NCBI GenBank assembly: GCA_963575745.1
Contig: CAUYUJ010015496.1
Coordinates: forward strand, 52,501-116,500
Reading direction: 5' to 3'
Origin: Prorocentrum cordatum
Lineage: Eukaryota; Sar; Dinophyceae; Prorocentrales; Prorocentraceae
Length of the DNA stretch: 64,000 nucleotides
Both the position numbers and the translations under genes were made by a program. Every line of letters begins with the position of its first letter. The first letter of the stretch is position 1. Positions 34,940 to 46,149 of this stretch are shown piece by piece. The notes beneath the pieces were generated by a model, which did no database searches, was not told the DNA's origin, and was given only the letters and a program-made list of their open reading frames with translations.

Positions 34940-35515
34940 GTCATTGACATATTCATCATGATCATACATCACCATCAGAATCACCATCCTCACCATCATC
35001 ATCCTCAGTATCAGAAGCATTGTCTGTCGTATTCGGCATCGTCAACATTGTCGTCATCATCGACGTCGTCATCTCATCGTCGGCATCATCGTTACGATCA
35101 GAATCATCATCATCATCATCATCAGCACCATCATCATCGGCATCATCATCACCACCATCATCATCGTCATCGTCGTCATCGCCGTCATTGTCGTCATATC
35201 TTCATCAGCATCATTGTCACCACCCTGATCAGCATCGTCACTATCCTCATCGTCGTCATCACAATTATGCTCATCGTCATCAGCATCGTCGTCGTCGTCA
35301 CCACCACCACCATCCCCACATCATCATCCGCATCGTCGTCAGCGCCGTTATGATCGTATTCGTCATCCGCAGCACCTGCATCACCAATACTCACCACGAA
35401 CATCGCCACGGTCACAACCATCACCATCATAATAACCGTCAGCAACAGCATGACCATCATCGTCGCCATCATCACCAGTACCACCGCTATCCTCATCACT
35501 ATCTTCGCCATGGTC
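34620..35515. repeat. (CAT)n microsatellite block
   Basis: About 0.9 kb of CAT/ATC triplets, purest at 34850-34945 and more degenerate toward 35500. It lacks the CCCGTCATC marker of the 41-50 kb blocks. Confidence 0.95.
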
Positions 35516-35574
35516 AATGACATCACTGGCTGTTGAATGTCTGGCTTCTGGATTAGCGTACAAGACTAGCCATC

Positions 35575-35838
35575 CTTGCCCAGCGGCACCGTCCACCCTT
35601 GCCCAGCGGCACCGTCTGTTGCCTCGTCTGTTGCATGTCGTAGCAAGGCCGACCGAACCATGCGTAGCTATCTGCACATCCTCACGGAGCTGCCCGATGT
35701 GCACCATTCCGCGGGGCGTACCACTTACATGTCCACGACGCAGCAAACCTTCGAGGCGTACTTGCACACGTGCTGCGTGAAGCTATGCCCGAGCACACAA
35801 GAAACGTTTGACCGTCTCTGGCATCAGCGCCACCCTTG
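35575..35838 (+). CDS. Hypothetical fragment (weak)
   Basis: An 87-codon frame ending in protein-like sequence (ADRTMRSYLHILTELPDVHH, ... TQETFDRLWHQRHP). Its start contains a direct repeat CTTGCCCAGCGGCACCGTC (35576 and 35598). The minus strand is also open here, so the strand is uncertain. No family recognised. Confidence 0.2.
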
Positions 35839-37072
35839 AAGTAATCATCCTTGGAGTCATTGGACCATGGGCAGGTCCTTCCGTCGGTGTTGCTCCGAAC
35901 CGGCTATTGGCGTAACAATCAAGGAGTTAGTCACCGACACTGGCGCCACTGTCAACACTCTTCACCTCGTCCTTGAAATCATCACTGGCCACCCCAAACA
36001 TGACCTCGGGGCCCCTGGGCACTTTCTTCCTTGGGCTACACAGGATCGGCCCCTGGCACACTAGAAAATTCGTTACTGACACCAGCGCCTTCATCTAATT
36101 ATCCTCCAAGCCATTATATTTGGAGTTCTGGGCAAATAAACCCTGAAAACCGACCAAATTTCACATCGGTGTTAACTGCCGACACCCTCGGCCGCGCCAG
36201 GCTTACCGAACGTTACCTTAGAAGAACCAGTCGGGAGCACACATCAGGAAGCTGCCACAGATGACAAACCCCTCCTTCATTAATATCGGGGACATTGATG
36301 GAGGCCTTGCAAAATCCAGATCGGCGCCAGCCAAAAGAACTTCTGGGAGCACGATACCAACACCCACACCGCTGTTGGCACCCTTCGCCTCGACCACTGC
36401 ACTGATCACAGTACCAATGGTGCCAATCTGCTGGGCCGCTTACTCATATGTTCATATTCCTCGAAGCCTTTGGGGTGGTCACCGATGAAGAAGCCGTTCT
36501 TCAACTGCGCAAATTTATTCGACGTCATTGCTACGGATGAGCGTCATGCACGCATGACCCTTCCGAACACACGGCGCCAGCGTGTTAGTATGGGCTGGAA
36601 TTCGGCATGTTGCCCGCTGCTCTCCCCCTGGCCCGCGGCCATAACTTTCCAAGTACCCGCGGTGCAGACCTTGCCAGGCAGCGACTCCTCGATCGCCGCT
36701 TCAAAAACACACGCACACACGGTACGCGGCCGCTGTGGCCGGGTGCGCCCAAAGAGCCTGTCGTGCAGGGACGCCTCTCCAGATCTGCATCTCCTCGGCG
36801 CCGACCGCGTGTGCCAGGCTAGCCACGCGCGCCTCCTCTCCAGGCAACAACGAATACGAATTACGTACGCGCGGTTCTCCGCTCACGGGCTCGGCGCCTC
36901 CACACGCCGCGAATCCGCCTGGAGCGCGCGCGTGCGCGGGCGGCCAGGCATCCCGCAGCGGGCCGCCAGCAGATGCGCCGCCACGCCCCGCATCAGCGAG
37001 GACGGCACCAGCACTCGCAAAGACTGACGTGGCCGCTTCTGCCCGGGCCAGCACGCGGACATTCACGTGCAA
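35830..37072 (-). pseudogene. Broken minus-strand gene, family not recognised
   Basis: Protein-like pieces follow each other on the minus strand. 37072-36701 is an Ala-rich frame that ends in EEARVASLAHAVGAEEMQIW. After a shift, FEAAIEESLPGKVCTAGTW continues to a TGA near 36555. The same frame resumes with MTSNKFAQLKNGFFIGDHPK at 36528. A one-base change near 36430 leads to GTIGTVISAVVEAKGANSGV and FVICGSFLMCAPDWFF, ending at a stop at 36220-36218. Farther down, 36217-35830 holds weaker pieces with several stops (for example FGVASDDFKDEVKSVDSGAS), which may be diverged repeats of the same domain. No family is recognised. It is either decayed or carries assembly indels. Confidence 0.45.
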
Positions 37073-37184
37073 GGTTTCAAGCGCTCACGCTGCACACCCC
37101 CGTGGCAGTGCCCAGACCTGGTGCTGAGGGAAGGGGAGGGAGAAAGGGTGGCGGAAGGCGGGAGGAAGGAGGGAAAGGAGACTG

Positions 37185-37212
37185 GGACGACGACGACGAC
37201 AACGACGACGAA

Positions 37213-37244
<32 letters not shown>

Positions 37245-37271
37245 AGGTGACGTCGACGGCGGCGGCGACGA

Positions 37272-37305
<34 letters not shown>

Positions 37306-37328
37306 GGCGAGGGCGACGGCGACGACGA

Positions 37329-37415
<87 letters not shown>

Positions 37416-37854
37416 GGACAACGTCGTCGGCGTCGGCGGCGGCGGCAACGGCGACGGCGGATGCGGCAAGCGCAACGGCAACGACGACGCTGACGTGGCA
37501 GGGCGGTGGCGACGGCGACGGCGGTGACGGTGGCAGCAACCGCAGCGGCAACTGCAACGGCGACGAAGACGGCGGCGACGGCGACGGCGGCGACGAAGAC
37601 GACGGCGACAGAGACATCGACTGGCCGCACCGCTCGAAGCAGCCCCCCCAGGACACCAAGGTGAGCAGGAGCGCCCGGGGCACGGCACACAGCAGCTCCT
37701 GCCGCCAACGGCGACGGCCACGCTGACACCGACCCTGACACCGACGCCGACCGCAGAAGCGACGACACCAGCACCAACGGCGGCGGCACTGGCGGCGTTG
37801 GCGTTGGCGGCGGCGGCTGCGGCGGCGGCGGCAGCGGCGACGGCGACGACGACG

Positions 37855-37919
<65 letters not shown>

Positions 37920-37930
37920 AGCGGCGGCGC
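37185..37930. repeat. (GAC)n/(GGC)n block
   Basis: GAC and GGCGAC triplets dominate 37185-37440 and 37740-37925, with degenerate GGC-rich sequence between. Very long open frames on the minus strand (over 400 codons) are Arg-, Ser- or Val-only repeats and are not genes. Confidence 0.92.
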
Positions 37931-38345
37931 GGCGGAGGTTGCGGCGACGGCGGCGGTGACAGCGCCAGCGCCGTGGGCGACCGCAGCGCCAGCGACGGGT
38001 GCGTTGGCCACAGCGACGGCGACCAGCCCAGGAGGGAAACGTGAGCGGGGGGAGGGAGGCAGGAGGGCAGGGCGAAGGCGGGGAGGCTGGGAGACGGGGG
38101 CGACGGGAAAATGAGGAGCCGGAGAAGCGGCAGGATCCGGAGAAGACAGAGAGAGAGGAGCGGATGGAGGAGGAGGAGGCGGCGGAGGAGGAGGCTCGAC
38201 CCGAGTAGAGAAGCAGGAGGAAGAGGCTGGGCTCGCCTTGCCCACGACTGTGAAAAAAAGATACTCGGGATGACAGAACTGTCCCAGGGAAGGGATCGAT
38301 AGGTCTCGACAAAATCGTAACCAAATGACTGGGTTCTCATACTGC
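37931..38345. other. GC- and purine-rich sequence, no gene recognised
   Basis: GGAGGAGGAGGC-type purine sequence near 38160-38220. No motif seen. Confidence 0.4.
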
Positions 38346-38367
38346 TCCGTATCCGTTTTGGCTCGCA
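38346..38367 (+). other. Possible relic of a dinoflagellate spliced leader
   Basis: TCCGTATCCGTTTTGGCTC plus three bases aligns to the 22-base dinoflagellate spliced leader with 17 matches and no gap; the first 19 positions have only two mismatches. No GT donor follows it, so it is not an SL RNA gene. Known dinoflagellate genes carry relic leaders after retroposition of processed mRNA. An ATG and coding-like sequence follow within 4 bases. Confidence 0.4.
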
Positions 38368-38370
38368 CAT

Positions 38371-38955
38371 ATGATCACACACACACACTGTCATCCTAAA
38401 ACTGACTTTCCTCACATAGCCGGCCTGAACTGGAGACCTTGCGAAATACATCTTCGTCAAGAGGCTTAGTGACAAAGGGGTGTTGATACGACAATTCGTC
38501 TACAAAAGAGGGGACTTGAAACGGCTGCGCACTACGAGGCTGCTTGTGGTGATAATGTCGAAGCATCGGGTCCGAAGTACTCTGGCAAAGCAATAACAAT
38601 GATACCTGGGGACAGCAGATGCCAACCATGCAGTGCATTATCGAGTACACATTGCCATACCAACTGGCGGAAAAACAAATGCGTGCGAAGAGAGTTCGGA
38701 TCGATTCGAAACAACTGCATGTGTGCATGTGGGGGTGGGCATCGCGACGTCCATGTTGGCAACTCTGACGTTACTGGGCACTGGGAGACGGACCGATCAA
38801 ACGCAATCTTAAAACTGTGATGAACGTTGAAATTGACTGTCATGCGACGCGCATTACGTGAAAAGGGCCCCATGCTGACAGGGGAAGACAAAGAACAACA
38901 AACAACGCTTGAGAAATATCCAAACTATGGTCCAGATGAAAGCCCCGAAACCTGA
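38371..38955 (+). pseudogene. Broken plus-strand coding region after the SL-like site
   Basis: Three frames in succession look protein-like. ATG at 38371 opens 32 codons (MITHTHC, then HIAGLNWRPCEIHLRQEA). 38473-38820 (115 codons) reads ETAAHYEAACGDNVEASGPK and further on is Cys-rich (SRCQPC, NNCMCACGGGH). 38842-38955 (37 codons) reads MRRALREKGPMLTGEDKEQQ and ends at TGA. The spacing suggests one gene with frameshifts, possibly retroposed given the leader-like sequence just upstream. The minus strand is open over part of it (38396-38891) but is less regular. No family recognised. Confidence 0.4.
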
Positions 38956-39954
38956 AACTGAACGAGTGATACGAGGCGGCTCTGCATGGACATCCTCCTC
39001 TGTTTGCTCCTCCCTCTCCCCATCCTACCCCCTTCCCGCTCCCCGCTCATCCCTCTCCTGCTCCTCCTTGTCATCCTCTCCTTCCTCCTCCTCCGTCGTG
39101 GGCATCACTTGCCAGCAGGAGACGGAGGCGAACTACACACACGCGCCGCGCCCAAGCGGTGCGTCGAGGGCGTCTTGAAGAGCTTCCTGGGCCACTGCGA
39201 TTCGCCCACTACACCTACTTCGAGACGTACCCCAGGTCCCAGGCTAGCGACTCCACGGGTGGCCTCATACTGGACGTACATGTTCGCGACGTCGTTTGAT
39301 TCGACTTCTCCCCCCTGGACGTCGACCTGGTCGCGTTCATCCTCACGCAGCACTTGAGGATGGTGTTTACGATGCGCTGTTGACGGCAACACCACACCGC
39401 TCACCCTCCGGATCTTCGCCTCCGGCTCCTGTCCAAGGCGTTCCTTTTCCTGTGCAAGCTCCTCGGCACCGCCTGCACCCCGGCCCGCCCTCCGGCCGCC
39501 TGAGGCCCCGCCCGCCTGTGCTCTGTCTCCCCAATCAGAGCTTTGCGTAGCCCGCCTAGCTTTTAACTGGAAGAGGTTCGCTCTCGACTCGCAGACCAAA
39601 AAAATGTTCGCGACGTCGTTATCTTGGAGGGACCTCGACAAGGCCCCTGGCACAGCAGCTCGCCACCATCGTTGAGAGCGGCCCATCTCCTACACAGTGG
39701 ACCCACGGTCGGCATCTCGCTGAACCACACGTTCGCAAAGCGTGTGGCGTGGCACGGCTGCGTGAAGGGTTCCGCGCACCATCCGCTTCATGCTTGCCTC
39801 CCTAAAAGTCACATGCATCGGCTGGCCTCCAGTTCACTGCACACCGCACGGGCTTCATGTTTTCGAAATTCGTTTTCGCGTTTGTAAAGTCATCGAGTCA
39901 GCCACGTTGTGCAGCCCTCGGCCCCGAGAACCCTAGACTCGTAGACCCGAACCC
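38956..39954. other. No gene recognised
   Basis: A CT-rich stretch at 38995-39095. A minus-strand open frame at 39105-39686 (193 codons) is charged and Gln-rich, with no motif; its reality is uncertain. Confidence 0.35.
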
Positions 39955-40080
39955 AAGAAACCCACAAGAGCCCCCGAAAAAAGACCCCTCAAGAGACCTC
40001 CAATCCCAAGAGGTCCCCCCAAGCTACCCCCAAGCCCCAAGACGGCCCCAACCAAGAAGGGCCCAAGAGTGGGAACACGA
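39955..40080 (-). repeat. Minisatellite E, short block
   Basis: CCCAAGAAACCCACAAGAGC and AAGAGGTCCCCCCAAG phrases match the GAGGCCCCAAGA family. Confidence 0.6.
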
Positions 40081-40224
40081 ACCAAGAATTCGAGCCTCCT
40101 GCCTCACGAAGCACCCAGCAGGCCCCCTTGCATTCCCGGAAAAAATGCACCAAGAAACTGTGCTGGCACGGTGGCGGAACTCCCGGAGGCCCTGTTCGGC
40201 CCATTACAGAGGAGGTGTCAGAAG

Positions 40225-40231
40225 TAAGAGG

Positions 40232-40287
<56 letters not shown>

Positions 40288-40336
40288 CCATCACCATCAC
40301 CATCACCATCACCATCACCATCACCATCACCATCAC

Positions 40337-40371
<35 letters not shown>

Positions 40372-40790
40372 CCCATCACCCATCACCCATCACCCATCAC
40401 CCATCACCCATCACACACCATCATCATAATCAGCATCATCATAGTCAGCATCAGCATCAGCACCAGCATCAGCATCATCGTCATCAACAACACAATCATC
40501 ATCAACGTCATCGCCATCATCATCATCATCGACAACAACATAAGCAGCATCATCATCACCATCATCGTCAGCATCACCGCCATTATCATAATAATAATGA
40601 TAAATGTAAGAATACTCCTAATAATAAATATGATCGCAAAAACAAGACTACAAATATTCATGATCATCATCATCATCATCACCATCACCAGTACCATCAC
40701 CGTCAACGTCACCATCATCAACATCATAATCTGTTTGATCACAATCATCATCATCATCGCCGCCATCATCATCGTGAAACGTATAAATAG
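40225..40790. repeat. (CAT)n microsatellite block with CACCCATCAC tail
   Basis: CAT to 40285, alternating CACCAT to 40335, CAT again, then CACCCATCAC units at 40368-40412, then degenerate CAT/CAG to about 40790. Confidence 0.95.
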
Positions 40791-40865
40791 AATGATAATA
40801 GTGACAATAAATGACCCCAGTGCGACCCTACCTAGAAGATGGAGCCCCTAGAAAAGCAGCATTAG

Positions 40866-41446
40866 TTGCTATGCTATGCTATGCTGTGCCATGCTATGCT
40901 GCGCTATGCTATGCTATGCTATGTTATGCTATGCTATGATATGCTGCGCTATGCTATGCTATGCTATGCTAAGCTATGCTATGTCATGCTGCGCTGTGCT
41001 ATGCTAAGCTATGCTCTGCTATGCTATGCTATGCTGCGCGGTGCTATGCTGTGTTGTGTTGTGCTGCGCTATGCTATGCTATGATATGCTATGCTATGCT
41101 GCGCTATGCTGTGCTATGCTGGGCTTTGCTATGATATGCTGTGCTGCGTTGTGCTGTGCTACGCTCTGCTATGCTATGCTGTGCTCTGCTATGGTAAAGC
41201 TCGGCGAAGCTAAGATGAAGGTAAGCTAAGCTAAGATAAACTTGAGCTAAGATGAAGCTAAGCTAAGCTAAGATGAAATAAACTAAGCTAACATGAGATA
41301 AGCAACGCTAAGCTAAGGGAACGTCACTGGGGGAACCGCGGGGCGGATCCTGGGGGAACCGCCCGGGGCGAGGTCCACTGCCCGGCCCTTTAAGCCAACA
41401 GGGTAAGAACCCTTCTAGGCAGAGCCTAGGTAGGGAAGAAAGATAC
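40866..41446 (-). repeat. Pentamer satellite copy 2, inverted, with leader
   Basis: On the plus strand: TATGC pentamers (40866-41200), AAGCT/AAGAT pentamers (41205-41317), then the leader (41318-41446). Its reverse complement matches 10860-11595 in order and sequence; the leader is about 90 percent identical. It is embedded between two CAT blocks. Confidence 0.88.
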
Positions 41447-41451
41447 TATAC

Positions 41452-42061
41452 ATCATCAAAATCAGACTCAGCATCATCATCATCAGAAGCATCATCCAGA
41501 TCATGATCAGGTTCAGAATCATCATCATAAGCATCGTCGTCATCATCATCAGCATCACCATCATCAACATCATCATCACCCCGACCCGCACCACCACCAC
41601 AGCCGCAACAATCAGAATCATCATCACCATCACCATCATCATCGTTATCATCAGCGGCATCATAATAATCACTATCACTATCAACAATAAAAACCTCATC
41701 ATCATGATCATCATCATCACCAGCAGCATGATCAGCATCCTCATCATCATCCTCAGCAGCAGCAGCAGCATCCCATCATCATCATCAGCAGCATCATCAT
41801 CACCACCACCACCATCATCATCACCATAACTATCGACACCATCATTATCATCATCACCATCATCAGAAGCATTATCAGCATCATTACCACCATCATAATG
41901 AGCAGCCTCAACCCTCAAAATCAACATCATCAGCAGCAGCAGTAGCAGCAGCAGCATCCCGTCATCATCATCATCATCAGCAGCAGCAGCATCATGATCA
42001 TCTCCACCATCAACAGCACCATCACCATCATCATAGTCACCATCACCAGCACCATCAGCAA

Positions 42062-42114
<53 letters not shown>

Positions 42115-44575
42115 CCATCATTACCATCGTCATAATCAGCATCCTGAACATCATCATAATCAGCAGCAGCAGCAACATCCCGTCATCTTCATCATCATCA
42201 CCATCATCATCAATATCATCATCGTCATCATAAGCAAAGGCATCATCATCACAACCAGCATCGTCACCATCAGCAACTTAATTATCATCATCAGCAGCAT
42301 CCCGTCACCATCATCATTATCATCAGCAGCAGCAGAAGAATCATCATCATCATCACCATCACTACCCCAATCACCATCACCATCATCGTCATCATCATCA
42401 TGATCACCATCAGCATCGTCACCATCAGCATCATTACCATCACCATCATCATAATTCTCATGATAAAGGTAATAACCAGAGTAGTGATAATATGAATCAT
42501 GAAAATATGTGTCATCATCATAACCACCATGATCAAAATCAGCATCATCACAATCACCATAATCATAATCGGAATCCGAATCGTCATCATGTTCGTCGTC
42601 GTCATCATCATCACCATCAGCAGCATCACCCTCACCACCACCACAACCGCCACAATCAGAATCATCATCCTCAGCATCATCTTCGTCATTATCGTCTTCT
42701 TCATCCTCATCGTCATCGTCATTATCTTCATCATCGTCATCATCGTCATCGTCATCATCAATAACAACCACATTCTCATGATGATCATCAACACCATCAG
42801 CATCATCATCATCCTCCTCATCCTCATCATCACCACCAGCATCATGATCAGCGTCCTCATCATCATCATGACCACCAACAGCAGAAGCATCCCGTCATCA
42901 GCATCATTACCATCAACAGCATCATCATCATCACCACCACCATCCTCGACATCATGACAATCATCACCAGCATCGCCAGCAGCACGAGAATCAGCATCGT
43001 CACCATCATCATCAGCATAATCAGTATCAACATCATGCATCCTCACCATCATCAGCAACATCATCACCATCATCATCCCGTCATCATGATCAGCAGCCTA
43101 AACGTCATAATCATCAACAGTAGCAGCAGCAGCATCCCGTCATTATCATCAGCAGCAGCATCAACATCACCACCACCATCAACATCATCACCACCACCAT
43201 CAGCATCGTCACCATAACCAGCACCATCCTCACCATCAGCATCATCAGAAACACCATCATCACCATGGTCATGATCAGCATCCGCAACATCATCATCATC
43301 AGCAGCAGCGGCAGCAGCATCGCGTCAAACTTATCAGCAGCAGCAGCATCATCATCACAACCACCATCACCATCATCATCATCATCATCATCATCATCAG
43401 CATCACTATCATCATCGACACCACCATCAGCCGCATCCCGTCATCATCATCAGCAGCATCATTTCCACCATCACCATCATCAGCATCATCACCATTACCA
43501 TCATCATCGTCACCATGCCCATCATCATGATCATCAGCATCATCCTTACCAGCAGCAACAGCATCCCGTCATCGGCACCATCATCATCAGCAACAGCAGC
43601 ATCACCACCACCACCACCAGAATCGTCTTCATCGCCATCATCATCGTCACCATCAGCATCATAATCGTCACCCCCATTATCATCATAATCATTATCACCA
43701 TCATCATCAACAGTTTCATCACCACCATCATGGTCAACATCCTCATCATCGTCATCATCAGCATCCCGTCATCGCCGTCATCAGCAGCAGCATCTCAATC
43801 ATCACCACCATCAACATAGTCATCATCGCCATCATCATCGTTACCATCACGAACACAATCATCACCATTACCATCATCGCCATCGTCACCATCACCATGG
43901 TCAGCATCCTCAACACCACCACCATCATCGTCATCATCAGCAGCATCAGGTCATCATCATCAGCAGCAGCAGAAGCATCATCGTCATCACCAACTGCATC
44001 ATCAGCATCATTACAATCATCATGACCAGCATCCTCCGCATCATCATCATCAGCAGAAGTTCCAGCAGCAGCAGCATCCCGTCACCAACATCATCAGCAA
44101 TCGCATGATCATCACCACCACCACCAACATCATCAGCATCACCATCATCCTCATCGCCATCACGACACCATCAGCATCATCACCATCATCACCATCGTCA
44201 TGATCAACATCCTCAATACCATCATCATCAACAGCAAGAGCAGCAGCATCATCCCGTTATCATTGTCATATGAAGCAGAATCATCATTGCCGCCACCACC
44301 ACCATCATCATCATCACCATCATCACCATAATCACCAGCAGTAGCACCCCGTCATCATCACCAGAATCAGCAGCATCATGATCACCGCCACCATCACCAT
44401 CATCATCACCATCATCACTACCATCATCGTCACCATCACCATCACCATCATGATTATCAGCATCAGCAGCAGTATCAGCAGCAGCATCATCCCGTCATCA
44501 TCATCAGCATCATCAGCAGCAGCATTATCAACTTCACCACCACCATCAACATCATCACCATCATCTAGCCCCATG
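41452..44575. repeat. CAT array with recurring CCCGTCATC marker, block 1
   Basis: About 3.1 kb of CAT/CAC/CAG triplets. GCAGCATCCCGTCATC-like markers occur at 41958, 42179, 42301, 42891, 43077, 43136, 43437, 43565, 43765, 44078, 44253, 44347 and 44491, usually followed by CAGCAGCAGCATC and then CACCACCACCATC. This gives an irregular higher-order unit of roughly 60-600 bases. Met/Asp/His-rich frames are repeat readings. Confidence 0.93.
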
Positions 44576-44654
44576 CTCGCGATAATAAACACTAGGGGAT
44601 AATAAACTTCGGGGTTCAGGGGGAGATAATCAAAGTAGCCCACCAGACCTCAGC

Positions 44655-45050
44655 ATAATCTCGAAGTAAGAGATGATCAAGAGGAGACCAAACCGAGCAC
44701 GTTTTGAGACATCCTTGGCGTTTAGTCTTCATTAAAATATCCTCAACAATGGCTTATCTCGCTGGAGACATCCTCGACAAATCCCTTGTTTCGCTTGAGA
44801 CATCCACAAACTATTGCTTATTTCGCTTGAGCCACCGTCAAACTATTGCTTATTTCGCTTGAGACATCCTCGAAATAATTGTGTTTTCGCTTGAAACATC
44901 CTCAAACTATTGCTGATTTCGCCTGAACATCCTGAAACTATTGCGTATTTCGCTTGAGACATCCTGAAACTATTGCTTATTTCGCTTGAGACACCGTCAA
45001 AATATTGCTTATTTCGCGTGAGACATCCTCGAAATAATTGTGTTTTTTAT
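44655..45050 (+). repeat. Tandem repeat F (TTTCGCTTGAGACATCCTC), array 1
   Basis: About 8-9 units of roughly 45-50 bases, each with TATTTCGCTTGAGACATCCT and often AAACTATTGC. The same unit forms a second array at 47410-47910. Confidence 0.88.
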
Positions 45051-45124
45051 TCTCGAAGGTCTCATTGTCTGGTTCTGCTCTCTGAGCAGCCATCTGCTTG
45101 AGCAGCTCTGCTTCAGCAGCTCAC

Positions 45125-45215
45125 CTTGAGCAGAGAGAGATAGTGAGAGAAAGAGGAGAGAGGGAGGGAGAGAGAGAGAGAGAGAGAGGTGAGACTCTCT
45201 CTCTCTCTCTCCCGC
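45125..45215. repeat. GA tract facing a CT tract
   Basis: GAGAGA to 45188 followed by CTCTCT to about 45210. The pair can form a hairpin next to the foldback element. Confidence 0.85.
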
Positions 45216-45227
45216 CGCGCGCTCCTC

Positions 45228-45917
45228 TGAGGTTTATTACCGTCGGCAGTTTATTGTTTTATCATCGGCTGAGGTTTATTATCGTCGGCAGTTTTTTATC
45301 ATCGGCAATGGTCAATGGCAACTCCTGAGCTCTCCCGGAAGACGGCGGCACGCAAATGATACGCATTTTTTGAAAAACTTCATTTTTGTGAGAAAAAAAA
45401 ATGCGAATTCCATTGTAATCATTTCAAAATTGCGAAATCGAGCCGTCAGGCGCTTGAATGCCACATTGCGTTCGAGATTTAAGCACGCGACGCATTTATG
45501 ACAAATTTGCGTCGCACGCGCTTTTGCCCGAATATCGAACGCAGTGTGGCATTCAGGCGCGTGCGGGTTCGAATTCGCAATTTCGAAAGGATTTCAATGG
45601 AATTCGCAACCAAATATAATATGTTGTGTCAAAATAAGGTTTTTCAACAAAAAAATGCGTGTCATGAGAAAATTGCGTCGCACACGTTTTCGCCTAAATC
45701 TCGAACGTAATGCGGCATTCAAGCGCCTGACGGCTCGATTTCGCAAATTCGAAAAGATTTCAATGGAATTCGCAATTAAATAGAATATATTTTTTTCAAA
45801 ATGAAGTATTTCAAAAACATGCGTATCATTTGCGTGCCGCCGTGTTCCCGGAGAGCTCAGGAGTTGCTATCGACCACTGCCGATGATAAAAAACTGCCGA
45901 CGGTAATAAACCTCAAG
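45228..45917. mobile_element. Long-arm foldback element
   Basis: The left arm 45271-45505 and the reverse complement of 45658-45914 are about 85-90 percent identical. Shared blocks include GAGGTTTATTA, CAACTCCTGAGCTCTC, GGCGGCACGCAAATGATACG and CTGACGGCTCGATTTCGCAA. Between the arms, 45508-45613 is a direct repeat of the right arm's inner part (about 45674-45777). An extra partial terminal copy lies at 45230-45265. No protein is visible. It resembles a MITE or foldback transposon; the family is unknown and I could not identify a target duplication. Confidence 0.85.
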
Positions 45918-46078
45918 AGGTTGTGCTGAGGGGTTGTGCTGCAGGAGTGTGCTGGAGGGTTGTGCTGGAGGGTTGTGCTGGAGGGTTGTGCTGGAGGGTT
46001 GTGCTGGAGGGTTGTGCTGAAGGGTTGTGCTGGAGGGTTGTGCTGGAGGGTTGTGCTGGGGGGGTTGTGCTGAGAGAG
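45918..46078 (+). repeat. 13-bp tandem repeat (GGTTGTGCTGGAG)
   Basis: About 11-12 units with small variations, immediately next to the right end of the foldback. Confidence 0.93.
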
Positions 46079-46149
46079 AGAGAAGGGGGAAAAAAAGAAG
46101 AGATATATATATATTAAAGAAAAGCGCAGAACCATAAAAAAATCCTTGT

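Noticed and set aside
35920-35960. Plus-strand LVTDTGATVN as a retroviral-type aspartic protease active site
   Set aside because: Only the D-T-G-A match is present; no flap or second motif follows, and the opposite strand reads as well. No retroelement domains are nearby.
37063-38475. Minus-strand frames of 415-470 codons
   Set aside because: Almost wholly GAC/GGC triplet translation; only the ends lie in unrepeated DNA and those contain competing plus-strand evidence.
40866-41229. Tyr-Ala-Met-Leu-Cys repeat protein
   Set aside because: Pentamer satellite translation; the mirrored copy at 11.3-11.7 kb gives the same on the other strand.
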